Positions 6,329-14,722 of a stretch of 33,161 bases of DNA are shown one piece after another. The stretch's first letter is position 1; each line of letters starts with the position of its first letter. A model generated the notes under the pieces. That model was given only the letters and a program-made list of their open reading frames with translations. It ran no database searches and was not told the origin of the DNA. The position numbers were made by a program, and so were the translations under genes. This DNA comes from Chthoniobacterales bacterium (GTDB lineage Bacteria; Verrucomicrobiota; Verrucomicrobiia; Chthoniobacterales; UBA6821), in contig JAPJNA010000055.1 in NCBI GenBank assembly GCA_026461395.1, forward strand, positions 1 through 33,161, read 5' to 3'.

Positions 6329-7146
6329 TCTCGCTCGCAGCACCACCCAAAGATGCTTTCACGAGCATCCTAGATGAGCCGGTTTCAGCTTCACGGCTGA
6401 ATACGTTTCATCAGTGCCGCAGGAAGTTCACCTTCACCTATCTGGAGAAGATCAAAAAGCCGGCAACGGCACCTCTCCATGTAGGCAGGATGGTTCATGC
6501 GGGACTCCAAGAATGGAATACAAGGCGATGGCTCAACCGCCCCTGCACCGCAGAGGACATTCGCCCATCCTTCGATGAAAACTGGCGATTATCCCAACTA
6601 GATGAACCGGTGATTTTCGACGAGGGTGAGGAGGAAGTCCAAAAGCAGAAAGCATGGGGATTGGTCGAGCATTACTTGGCCAATACTCCGCTGGCTCTCG
6701 ATGAAAAGCCCGAGGCCGTGGAAGTAATGGCCGAGGCTGACCTTTCAAAACACGGACTCCCCAAGATCCGTGGTGTGATTGATCTCATCCAGGACTCTAC
6801 CATTGTAGACTTCAAAACGAGTGCAGTCACACCGAGCAGCGATCCTGATCTTGTGTTTCAGAAACATGAAAATCAGCTGACCCTCTACTCCTTGCTTTAC
6901 CGCGATGCAGTAGGGAAAAAGGAGAAAGGGCAGCAACTGCACCATATCGTAAAATTGAAGTCCCCGAAGCTGGTTGTGACTTCCCACGAACCTGCAACGG
7001 AGAAACAAGTCACGCGTCTCTTCCGCGCTATCGAATCCTACATGGATGGGGTAGAGCGTGGAGACGATGTGCCTTCCGTTGGCCTCCATTGCTCAAGTTG
7101 CTCCTATCAACGGGAATGCTTGGCGTGGACGGGGGAGAGGTTATGA
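6325..7146 (+). CDS. Cas4/RecB-like PD-(D/E)XK nuclease with Fe-S cluster cysteines
   Basis: The 273-residue protein has the order expected of the Cas4/AddB-type nuclease family. After an N-terminal SASRLNTFHQC segment with Cys31 come His48 in HVGRMVHAGL, Asp153 in GVIDLI, Asp162-Phe-Lys164 as the D/ExK motif, a downstream QLTLYSLLY helix, and Cys256, Cys259 and Cys265 at the C-terminus. Four cysteines in this arrangement normally hold a 4Fe-4S cluster. It probably degrades or trims single-stranded DNA ends during element recombination or replication. No Cas genes or CRISPR array are near, so a CRISPR role is unlikely. It is coupled to genes on both sides by ATGA overlaps. Confidence 0.85.
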   Translation: MISLAAPPKDAFTSILDEPVSASRLNTFHQCRRKFTFTYLEKIKKPATAPLHVGRMVHAGLQEWNTRRWLNRPCTAEDIRPSFDENWRLSQLDEPVIFDEGEEEVQKQKAWGLVEHYLANTPLALDEKPEAVEVMAEADLSKHGLPKIRGVIDLIQDSTIVDFKTSAVTPSSDPDLVFQKHENQLTLYSLLYRDAVGKKEKGQQLHHIVKLKSPKLVVTSHEPATEKQVTRLFRAIESYMDGVERGDDVPSVGLHCSSCSYQRECLAWTGERL

Positions 7147-7325
7147 ACCTGATCAATAAAAGCGCCCTACGCCGGCATATCCTTCTGCGTGCCCAGGCCC
7201 TTCGCATACATAAATTCACTCGCGTAAGCGATGATGCCCTTGTGTTGATGGAAGTAAGCCTCAGGCGACAAGCTGATGAGTTAATCAGGTCGCACCCAGC
7301 AAAGGGCATGACCATCAAGCCGTAG
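7143..7325 (+). CDS. Small basic protein, unknown, coupled to the nuclease gene
   Basis: ATG at 7143 overlaps the nuclease stop (ATGA), giving 60 residues; a start at 7089 would run far into the nuclease gene and is unlikely. The product is basic and helical, with ALRRHILLRAQALR, FTRVSDDAL and RSHPAKGM segments. The spacing of helices is reminiscent of a single histone-fold-like or other DNA-binding unit, but that is a guess. The tight coupling to the nuclease suggests a nucleic-acid-binding partner. Confidence 0.55.
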   Translation: MNLINKSALRRHILLRAQALRIHKFTRVSDDALVLMEVSLRRQADELIRSHPAKGMTIKP

Positions 7326-7375
7326 TCGATCTGGATGAGCCTGGTTCGCCGGGCGAGTGCTTCGAAAGAGGTGCG

Positions 7376-7404
7376 GAGAAAAGGCCGTAGGGGCGGCTTT
7401 TTCT
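7376..7404. terminator. Terminator-like hairpin between convergent genes
   Basis: AAAAGGCCG and CGGCTTTTT form a stem with one bulged G around a short TAGGGG loop. T-rich flanks on both strands mean it could stop transcription from either side (genes ending at 7325 and 7417). Confidence 0.55.
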
Positions 7405-7416
7405 TTAGCTGTCGAC

Positions 7417-7587
7417 CTACTTCTTGGCCTTCCCCTTAGGAATCGGATTGGCCTCGATGAAGTCCCTCACCGCCCTGACCACCACATCACTCAGGGTGAC
7501 ATCGGCTTTGTCGGCAATGGCTTGAAGTACGTCTTTTTCGTCCGTGGGAATGCGGACCGTCATGATCCCGTCGCGTTTTTTTGGCAT
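7417..7587 (-). CDS. Ribbon-helix-helix DNA-binding protein
   Basis: I place the start at 7587 (MPKKRDGIMTVRIP), giving 56 residues; the frame continues to 7623 but the extra residues look unrelated. The strand MTVRIP followed by helix EKDVLQAIADKA, turn DVTLS and helix DVVVRAVRDFIE is the standard ribbon-helix-helix layout of CopG/Arc-type proteins. These act as dimeric repressors of plasmid copy number, toxin-antitoxin or transfer genes. It is transcribed away from the hsdM gene, with 160 bp between them, so it might also act on the defence operon promoter. No toxin partner is visible next to it. Confidence 0.75.
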   Translation of the reverse strand: MPKKRDGIMTVRIPTDEKDVLQAIADKADVTLSDVVVRAVRDFIEANPIPKGKAKK

Positions 7588-7750
7588 AGGAAGAAAGGGT
7601 AGAGGTGTGACATGAGGATGCAATTATTATTTTTGGGTAGGACGCTCTATGGGTTAGTTGGGCTGGTAGGCTTCGCGCGGATCAACCCACGATGATGAAT
7701 GCATTCCCTCCTCGTCACTTGTAGGGCATCCCGTTAATCATTGCTTCTCC

Positions 7751-10222
7751 ATGGCCCTAAAGAAATCCGAACTCTACTCCTCCCTCTGGGCGGGCTGTGA
7801 CGAACTACGAGGCGGCATGGATGCCAGCCAGTACAAGGACTACGTGCTGGTTCTGCTCTTTGTGAAATACATCAGCGACAAGTTTGCAGGCGATGCCTTT
7901 GCCCCGATTGTCATTCCGACAGGTGCGAGCTTCACCGACCTGGTGGCACTCAAGGGGAAGAGCGACATCGGCGACCAGATCAACAAGAAGATCCTCGGGC
8001 CCCTAGCTCAGGAGAACAACCTCTCCGACATGCCGGACTTCAATGATCCGAACAAGCTGGGCAGCGGCAAGGAGATGGTGGATCGCATCACCAATCTCAT
8101 CGCAATCTTTGAGAACCCTGCTCTGGATTTCTCCAAGAACCGCGCCGATGGGGACGACCTGCTTGGTGATGCCTACGAGTATCTCATGCGGCACTTCGCC
8201 ACGGAGAGCGGGAAGAGCAAGGGGCAATTCTACACCCCTTCGGAAGTCAGCCGCGTCATCGCCCAGATCTTGGGAATCCGTAACGCAGCCACCACGAATG
8301 ACACGACTGCCTACGACCCGACCTGTGGATCGGGATCCCTGCTCCTGAAGATCGGAACGGAGGCCAGTCATGGCAAGGAGGTGAAGATCACCCTCTACGG
8401 TCAGGAGAAGGATTCCTCCACTGCCGGTCTCGCCCGCATGAACATGATCCTGCACGACTATGCGACGGCAGAGATCAAGCAGGGCAACACCATTGCCAAT
8501 CCCCTCTTCACTGAGGGACAACATGGCGAAGGTGGACTCAAGACCTTTGACTATGTCGTGGCCAATCCGCCCTTCAGTGACAAACGCTGGAGCACCGGAC
8601 TCATACCCGATGCTGATAGTTACGGGAGGTTCTCAGGCTATGGTATCCCCCCAGCCAAGCAGGGCGACTACGCTTATCTGCTCCACATCCTCCGATCCAT
8701 CAAGAGCACCGGCAAAGGAGCCTGCATCCTTCCGCATGGTGTCCTCTTTCGTGGAAATGCCGAGGGAGTCATTCGTCGCAATCTCATCCAGCGTGGAGTC
8801 ATCAAGGCCATCATCGGACTCCCTGCCAATCTCTTCTATGGCACAGGCATTCCCGCCTGCATCATCGTCCTCGACAAGCACGATGCACAGGCCCGCAAAG
8901 GGATCTTCCTGATCGACGCCTCCAAGGGCTTCCGAAAGGATGGAAATAAGAACCGCCTTCGAGAGCAGGACATCCACCGCATCGTTGATACCTTCTCCCG
9001 AGAGGTGGAGATTCCAGGCTATTCCCGTCTGGCGCCGGTTGCTGAGATCAGTGATTCCAGGAATGACTACAATCTCAATCTCCCCCGCTACATCGACAGC
9101 ACGGAGGCCGAGGACATTCAGGACATCGCCGCCCATTTGAACGGTGGTATTCCTGATAAGGACATTGATGCCCTTGACCGCTACTGGAAGGTCATCCCGT
9201 CCGTCCGTGCCGCCCTCTTTGAGAAATCCGACCGCGACGATTACAGCCAGTTGCGCGTCTCTGCCGCTGAGATCAAGACCACCATTTTCAGCCACTCAGA
9301 GTTCACTTCCTTCAACGAAACGGCCACGCAGCTCTTCGAGAAGTGGAAAGCCACCACGACTCCGCGATTGAAAGCGCTCACAGAAGGGAGTCATCCCAAG
9401 GCCCTGATCGAGGAGATCTCCGAGGATTTGCTGACCACCTTTGAGAAGGCACCATTGCTCGATCCCTACGATATCTACCAGCACCTCATGGATTGCTGGG
9501 CAGAGACCATGCAGGATGACTGCTATCTCATTGCAGGTGATGGCTGGTACAAGGCAGCCCAGCCACGACTCATCGTTGAGGAGAATGGAAAGAAGTCCAA
9601 GGCAAAGCCCGATTTCACATTGTGTAGGAAGAAATACCAAGCGGAGTTGATCCCTCCTTCCCTGATTATCGCCCGCTACTTCGCCACGGAACAGTCAGTC
9701 ATCGAGTCCTGGGAGGCTCAGATTGCTACTCTTGCTCAGCAGATTGAAGAACTTGCCGAGGAACATGGGGGAGAAGGAGGGCTGCTTGAAGATGCCAAGA
9801 ACGACAAGGACAAGCTGACCAAAGTTTCTGTTGCGGCTCGTCTCAAGGAAATCAAAGGGGAGAAGGACGCAGACGAGGAGATCAAGGTGCTAAAGGAGTA
9901 TCTCGTCCTTGTTGAGAAGGAGAGCGAGACCAGCACGAAGCTCAAGGGCATGCAGGATTCTCTGACAGAGCTTGTTGCCGAAAAATACCCCAACCTTTCA
10001 GAAGCGGAGATTCAGGTTCTCGTCGTGGCGGACAAATGGCTCGCCACACTAGCATCGACTGTTCAAGGGGAGCTGGATCGCGTCTCCCAGACCCTGACTG
10101 GACGTATTCGACAGTTGGCGGAACGCTATGAATCTCCCTTGCAGCGGCTTACAGATGAAGTCTTCTCTCTTTCTACCCGTGTGGAGCAGCATCTCAAACG
10201 GATGGGAGCTTCTGTTATTTAA
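7751..10222 (+). CDS. hsdM: Type I restriction-modification methyltransferase subunit
   Basis: HsdM transfers methyl groups from S-adenosylmethionine to adenine within the site chosen by HsdS. The N-terminal helical domain (LWAGCDELRGG, then YVLVLLFVKYISD) is followed by GQFYTPSEV, the SAM-binding PTCGSG (residues 190-195) and the catalytic NPPF (272-275), all intact. At 823 residues it is about 300 longer than classic HsdM. The extra C-terminal part includes a charged coiled coil (about residues 650-760), which may contact HsdR or HsdS. It heads the defence operon. A 51-bp gap with a palindrome separates it from fic, so later genes may have a second promoter. No clear ribosome-binding site is visible. 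Confidence 0.95.
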   Translation: MALKKSELYSSLWAGCDELRGGMDASQYKDYVLVLLFVKYISDKFAGDAFAPIVIPTGASFTDLVALKGKSDIGDQINKKILGPLAQENNLSDMPDFNDPNKLGSGKEMVDRITNLIAIFENPALDFSKNRADGDDLLGDAYEYLMRHFATESGKSKGQFYTPSEVSRVIAQILGIRNAATTNDTTAYDPTCGSGSLLLKIGTEASHGKEVKITLYGQEKDSSTAGLARMNMILHDYATAEIKQGNTIANPLFTEGQHGEGGLKTFDYVVANPPFSDKRWSTGLIPDADSYGRFSGYGIPPAKQGDYAYLLHILRSIKSTGKGACILPHGVLFRGNAEGVIRRNLIQRGVIKAIIGLPANLFYGTGIPACIIVLDKHDAQARKGIFLIDASKGFRKDGNKNRLREQDIHRIVDTFSREVEIPGYSRLAPVAEISDSRNDYNLNLPRYIDSTEAEDIQDIAAHLNGGIPDKDIDALDRYWKVIPSVRAALFEKSDRDDYSQLRVSAAEIKTTIFSHSEFTSFNETATQLFEKWKATTTPRLKALTEGSHPKALIEEISEDLLTTFEKAPLLDPYDIYQHLMDCWAETMQDDCYLIAGDGWYKAAQPRLIVEENGKKSKAKPDFTLCRKKYQAELIPPSLIIARYFATEQSVIESWEAQIATLAQQIEELAEEHGGEGGLLEDAKNDKDKLTKVSVAARLKEIKGEKDADEEIKVLKEYLVLVEKESETSTKLKGMQDSLTELVAEKYPNLSEAEIQVLVVADKWLATLASTVQGELDRVSQTLTGRIRQLAERYESPLQRLTDEVFSLSTRVEQHLKRMGASVI

Positions 10223-10238
10223 TAAAATGGCATTAACC

Positions 10239-10263
10239 TTGAATAACACATCCCGTTATTCAA
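10239..10263. promoter_or_regulatory. Perfect 9-bp inverted repeat upstream of fic, candidate operator
   Basis: TTGAATAAC (10239-10247) and GTTATTCAA (10255-10263) are exact reverse complements around a 7-base spacer, ending 11 bp before the fic start. There is no T-run after it, so a terminator is less likely than a dimer-binding site. The Fic protein has a C-terminal winged-helix-like part and is a plausible ligand. Confidence 0.6.
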
Positions 10264-10273
10264 ACTTCGTCCC

Positions 10274-11437
10274 ATGAAGCGGATCGAAACTGGCATTTAC
10301 AGCACGACCACTGTTGGCGGAGAGAATGTGCGGGCCTATGTACCTCACCCGCTCCCTCCTGCTCCACCACTCGATCTAACCGGACACCGCCAGCGATTGT
10401 TGGAACGCGCCACGTTGGCCGTTGGTCGCCTGGATAGCGTCAGTGCCCTGCTGCCGGATCCCCATCTCTTCCTCTATGCCTATGTGAGACGGGAAGCGGT
10501 TCTCTCCTCGCAGATTGAGGGCACCCAGTCCTCCCTATCGGATCTCCTCCTCTTTGAGCTGGAGGAAGTTCCTGGAGCCCCCTTTGACGATGTTGTGGAG
10601 GTCTCCAACTACATTGCTGCCCTAGAGCATGGCATGGCCCGATTGAAGGAAGAATTTCCCCTGAGCAACCGGTTGCTCAGGGAAATGCATGCCCATCTCA
10701 TGTCGCGTGGGAGAGGCAGTGACAAGGCCCCTGGAGAATTTCGCCGCAGTCAGAACTGGATCGGCGGGACTCGACCAGGCAATGCCCGCTTCGTTCCACC
10801 GCCACCGCAGGAGGTGGAGCAGTGCATGGCCTCTCTGGAACAGTTTCTGCATGAGGATACCTCCGGCATGCCGATCCTTATCAAGGCGGCACTAGCCCAT
10901 GTTCAGTTTGAGACCATCCATCCTTTCCTTGATGGGAATGGCCGACTTGGCCGCCTGCTTATCGCCCTGCTCTTGTATCATGGTGGTTTGCTTTCTCAGC
11001 CCCTGCTCTACCTCAGTCTCTACCTGAAGCAGCACCGGAGCGTCTATTACGACCTCCTTGATACCGTGCGTGCTCAGGGGGATTGGGAAGCCTGGGTTGA
11101 TTTCTTTTTGGAAGGAGTGGAGGAGACTGCTCTTGGGGCCGTGCAGACAGCTCGCCGACTTGTGGCACTCTTTGAGACGGATACTCGCCGTACCCAGGAG
11201 GGAGGACGGGGAGCCGCCAATGCCCTGCGAGTCCTGACTGCACTGCGCCAGCGCCCCATGCTGAGTCTGAAGCAACTCTGCCAGAGCACAGCGATGAACT
11301 TCCAGACCGCCTCCAAGGCGATGCAGCTCCTGGTCACCTCTGGTATTGCCCGTGAACTCACCGGTCAGCGTCGCAACCGCATCTTTGTCTATGATGCCTA
11401 TCTGGCCATTTTGAACGAGGGGGGAGAACCGTTGTGA
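10274..11437 (+). CDS. fic: Fic-domain AMP-transferase-like protein with inhibitory helix and C-terminal winged helix
   Basis: The catalytic motif HPFLDGNGRLGR is complete at residues 216-227. Fic enzymes with this motif transfer AMP from ATP to a protein side chain. The N-terminal SSQIEG at residues 78-83 matches the S/T-x-x-x-E-G/N inhibitory motif, so it belongs to the self-inhibited class where this Glu blocks ATP. The C-terminal 80 or so residues (SLKQLCQSTAMNFQTASKAMQLL) look like a winged-helix DNA-binding domain. It lies between hsdM and hsdS, and its stop overlaps the hsdS start (GTGA). Fic genes inside type I systems are known, but their job there is unclear; it could regulate the operon or sense phage damage. 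Confidence 0.9.
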   Translation: MKRIETGIYSTTTVGGENVRAYVPHPLPPAPPLDLTGHRQRLLERATLAVGRLDSVSALLPDPHLFLYAYVRREAVLSSQIEGTQSSLSDLLLFELEEVPGAPFDDVVEVSNYIAALEHGMARLKEEFPLSNRLLREMHAHLMSRGRGSDKAPGEFRRSQNWIGGTRPGNARFVPPPPQEVEQCMASLEQFLHEDTSGMPILIKAALAHVQFETIHPFLDGNGRLGRLLIALLLYHGGLLSQPLLYLSLYLKQHRSVYYDLLDTVRAQGDWEAWVDFFLEGVEETALGAVQTARRLVALFETDTRRTQEGGRGAANALRVLTALRQRPMLSLKQLCQSTAMNFQTASKAMQLLVTSGIARELTGQRRNRIFVYDAYLAILNEGGEPL

Positions 11438-12687
11438 AACCCGTTTATAGAAAGACCGAGGCAGGCGTCATCCCGGAGGATTGGGAGATTTCGCGGCTTG
11501 GCGATTTTTCACTAACATCGTCAGGGACAACACCAGCAAGAGCGTTGAAGGACCGCTACTACAAGAACGGGAAAATCGGCTGGGTAAAAACTTTGGACCT
11601 TCGTAATACGGAACTTTTGGCCACTTCGGAATGTGTCACAGAACTCGCATTCAAGGAAACCAGTCTGACAATATACCCAGTCGGAACAGTGCTGGTCGCA
11701 ATGTATGGCGGGTTTCAGCAAATCGGCAGAACCGGTCTGCTCCGAATCCCGGCAGCAGTAAATCAAGCAATCACCGCAATTCAGCCCAAAGGCGATAAGC
11801 TCCATTCGGAATACCTCCTGGCAACGCTGAACTATCGTGTCGGATACTGGAAGAACGTAGCAAGTAGCAGTCGCAAAGACCCGAACATCTCCAGCCAGGA
11901 CATCAGGAACTTTCCAATCGCTTACCCGAAGCCGCCCGAACAACGCGCCATCGCGAAGGCATTGCGTGATGTAGGTGCATTGCTGTCATCACTCGACCGG
12001 CTGATTTCCAAGAAGCGCGACCTCAAAACTGCCGCCATGCAGCAACTCCTCACTGGCAAAACCCGCCTGCCAGGATTCAGTGGTGAATGGGATCAGGTCA
12101 CCCTTGGTTCACTGTTCAGTTTTAAGAATGGACTGAACAAAGCTAAGGAGTTTTTCGGTTACGGCACACCTATCGTGAATTATATGGATGTGTTTCGGTG
12201 CTCCAAAATCCGGACAGCGCAGCTCACTGGGCGGGTTATGCTCACTACTCAAGAAATTCAAAACTTCGACGTCAAGAGAGGAGATGTCTTTTTCACCCGA
12301 ACTTCCGAGACCCCGGAAGAAATTGGAATTGCTTCAGTCATGATTGATGAGCCACGGCTCACAGTATTCAGTGGTTTTTTGCTTAGGGGGCGCCGAAAGA
12401 ATGATCGGCTGTGTGACGTCTTCAAAGCGTACTGCTTCACATCCGAGTTGGTGAGAAAGCAAATTATCTCAAAAGCATCCTACACCACTCGCGCTCTGAC
12501 AAGCGGCACAATTTTGTCTGCCGTGATTTTACCTATTCCACCTCTCCCTGAACAAATCGCCATCGCCGAAGTCCTCTCCGAGATGGACGCAGAGCTGGCA
12601 GCCCTCGAAAAACGCCGCGACAAAACCCGCGACCTCAAGCAGGGCATGATGCAGGAGCTTCTCACTGGCAGGATCCGCTTAATCTGA
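11434..12687 (+). CDS. hsdS: Type I restriction-modification specificity subunit
   Basis: HsdS recognises the two halves of the target site. The 417-residue protein shows the usual duplicated layout: target-recognition domain 1 (about residues 10-165), a conserved coiled-coil spacer ending in KRDLKTAAMQQLLTGKTRLP (about 195-215), recognition domain 2 (about 220-370) and a second spacer repeat ending in RDLKQGMMQELLTGRIRL at the C-terminus. Both recognition domains are preceded by a W-x-x-x-x-LG/LGS-type segment. The start is GTG at 11434, overlapping the fic stop, with a purine-rich GGGGGGAG upstream. The target sequence cannot be read from the protein by eye. Confidence 0.95.
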   Translation: MKPVYRKTEAGVIPEDWEISRLGDFSLTSSGTTPARALKDRYYKNGKIGWVKTLDLRNTELLATSECVTELAFKETSLTIYPVGTVLVAMYGGFQQIGRTGLLRIPAAVNQAITAIQPKGDKLHSEYLLATLNYRVGYWKNVASSSRKDPNISSQDIRNFPIAYPKPPEQRAIAKALRDVGALLSSLDRLISKKRDLKTAAMQQLLTGKTRLPGFSGEWDQVTLGSLFSFKNGLNKAKEFFGYGTPIVNYMDVFRCSKIRTAQLTGRVMLTTQEIQNFDVKRGDVFFTRTSETPEEIGIASVMIDEPRLTVFSGFLLRGRRKNDRLCDVFKAYCFTSELVRKQIISKASYTTRALTSGTILSAVILPIPPLPEQIAIAEVLSEMDAELAALEKRRDKTRDLKQGMMQELLTGRIRLI

Positions 12688-12693
12688 AATTCC

Positions 12694-14709
12694 ATGAACA
12701 AGATCGCAATCAAAGCCCAAAAGGATTTTTTGGAGAATCTCTCACACGCCTCACCCATCAGGGCTATCTCGGAATTGATCTGGAACGGTCTTGACGCGGG
12801 GGCAAATCATGTCGCAGTCCGCCTTGAAACTGATCATTTGGAGGGAATCGAGAAAATCCGCGTGAAAGATTCTGGCTCTGGAATAAATCATTCTGAAATT
12901 CAACCGTTTTTCGGAAATTTGGGGGACTCCTGGAAAAAGAAAAAAGGGCGTAACAATGGACGAGCCCTGCATGGCAAGAACGGGCAAGGACGTTTCAAGG
13001 CGTTTTCACTTGGTACGCGAGTAGAGTGGAACACGATCTATGATACGAAAGGGACCCGGATGCGATATCAGATTGTCGGTCGGGCTGATGCGCTCACAGA
13101 TCTTCTGTTTTCGGATCCGGTAGAGGCGAACGGTGATGCGTGCGGAACCGAGGTTATTGTTTCAGATACGAAAGACGGTCTTGGTGCTTTGATGACCGAT
13201 AATGCCCGTAATGAGTTGGCGAAATTGTTCGCGGCATATCTCAGTCAATATCCCGACATCACCATCGAATATAACGGAGTTCGTGTAGACCCCTTAAAAC
13301 TACAGAGAGATAGGCGTGACATCTTCATTGAAGAAATCCCCCTGGTAGGGGGGGAGACCGCCACCGCCACTGTGACGGTTGTTGAATGGCTAATGCCCGC
13401 CAAGCGTGTTGTCCATCTTTGCGACGCATCTGGAATCTCGCTTCATGAGACCGATGCGGGGCAGCAAATCCGCGCACCCGGTTTCGATTTCACGGTCTAT
13501 GTAAAATGCGACCGCTTTCTAGAACTGAACAACGAAGGGCTTCTCAGCTTGGACGAGCTTCATCCGGATGTTGGTTATATCGTTCAGTCGGCCAAGAGAG
13601 CCGTAAAGGCGCATTTCCGCAGGAAACTTTTCGAGCAACAAAGTCATATCGTTGAGCGATGGAAGCAGGAGCAGATATATCCGTTCGAGGAAAAGGAGCA
13701 CTTGAATGCCGTAGAGGAGGCGGAACGTCAGGTCTTTGATATACTCGCGGTGAACGTGGAGTCTTACCTCCCCTCTTTTGAGGAGGCAGACACAAAGTCA
13801 AAGAAATTCATGTTCCGCTTGTTGGCTCAGGCATTGAAGGACAATCCAGATTCTGTCCAGAAGATCATCACTGAGATGCTCAGCCTTAAGAAGGAGGAGC
13901 AGGAAACATTGGCAGAACTATTAGAGTCCACAAGTCTCTCAAACATAATCAGTTGCTCAAAGACTGTTGCGAACAGGCTCGACTTTCTTGTTGCCCTAGA
14001 TGCCCTGATTTTTGGCGAGGACACGAAGAAAAAGCTTCTGGAACGAGATCAACTTCACAAGATTTTAGAGAGCGAAGCTTGGATTTTTGATGAGGAGTTT
14101 GCTCTGTCGGGAAGTGAGGAAAGGCTTGAAGACGTTTTGGAGAAACATGCTGGATTCCTTGGAGAGCGAGTTAATGGAGGAACGGACGTTGTTGTTGGTG
14201 AGGGCAAAACGGGCAGGATTGATTTGAGGCTCAGCCGTGGCAACTTACTCCGGAGTGGAGAGTTGGACTACCTGATCGTCGAATTGAAACGCCCTTCAAA
14301 AAAAATCGACGACAGTGTCATTTCCCAAGTCAAAAAATATGCGATGGCTGTAGCGGGAGATGAACGTTTTAACGGGATACCTGCAAGGTGGAAATTTATT
14401 GCAGTTTCCAATGAGATGGATCAGTACGCAAAAAACGATGCTAATCAACCGGACCGTCCAAGCGGTCAGGTGTGGATTAGTCCTGATAGAAAAATCACGG
14501 TCTGGGTAAGAGAGTGGGCGGAGGTCATCAACACCGCCCGTGCAAGACTGAACTTTATCAACAAAACTCTGAGCTACGAGGCGAGTAGAGAGTCATCAAG
14601 GGCCTATCTCGTAAAGACACATGCCAAGTTTATCCCAGAAACGGAGCTTTCCGAAGAACAGGAAGGAATGGATTCAACCGAACAACGCCAACCCCAAGAG
14701 GAACAGTAA
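12694..14709 (+). CDS. GHKL-type ATPase fused to a PD-(D/E)XK-like nuclease domain
   Basis: The N-terminal domain is a Bergerat-fold ATPase as in Hsp90, MutL and MORC proteins: Glu27 and Asn31 in ELIWNGLDAGA (N box), DSGSG at residues 59-63 (G1 box) and HGKNGQGRFKAF near 93-104 (G2 box). A transducer-like middle and a long helical region follow. The C-terminal part carries Asp510 in GRIDLRLS, Asp525, and Glu530-Leu-Lys532 in LIVELKRP, a typical PD-(D/E)XK nuclease core. It lies between hsdS and hsdR with gaps of 6 and 13 bp, so it is almost certainly cotranscribed. It could be an ATP-gated nuclease that adds a second layer to the restriction system. The domains are well supported; the biological role is inferred. 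Confidence 0.8.
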   Translation: MNKIAIKAQKDFLENLSHASPIRAISELIWNGLDAGANHVAVRLETDHLEGIEKIRVKDSGSGINHSEIQPFFGNLGDSWKKKKGRNNGRALHGKNGQGRFKAFSLGTRVEWNTIYDTKGTRMRYQIVGRADALTDLLFSDPVEANGDACGTEVIVSDTKDGLGALMTDNARNELAKLFAAYLSQYPDITIEYNGVRVDPLKLQRDRRDIFIEEIPLVGGETATATVTVVEWLMPAKRVVHLCDASGISLHETDAGQQIRAPGFDFTVYVKCDRFLELNNEGLLSLDELHPDVGYIVQSAKRAVKAHFRRKLFEQQSHIVERWKQEQIYPFEEKEHLNAVEEAERQVFDILAVNVESYLPSFEEADTKSKKFMFRLLAQALKDNPDSVQKIITEMLSLKKEEQETLAELLESTSLSNIISCSKTVANRLDFLVALDALIFGEDTKKKLLERDQLHKILESEAWIFDEEFALSGSEERLEDVLEKHAGFLGERVNGGTDVVVGEGKTGRIDLRLSRGNLLRSGELDYLIVELKRPSKKIDDSVISQVKKYAMAVAGDERFNGIPARWKFIAVSNEMDQYAKNDANQPDRPSGQVWISPDRKITVWVREWAEVINTARARLNFINKTLSYEASRESSRAYLVKTHAKFIPETELSEEQEGMDSTEQRQPQEEQ

Positions 14710-14722
14710 ATCCTCCTAAACC

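Noticed and set aside
8633-9295. Minus-strand open frame of 220 residues within hsdM
   Set aside because: HsdM is continuous and motif-rich on the plus strand; this is a GC-driven shadow frame.
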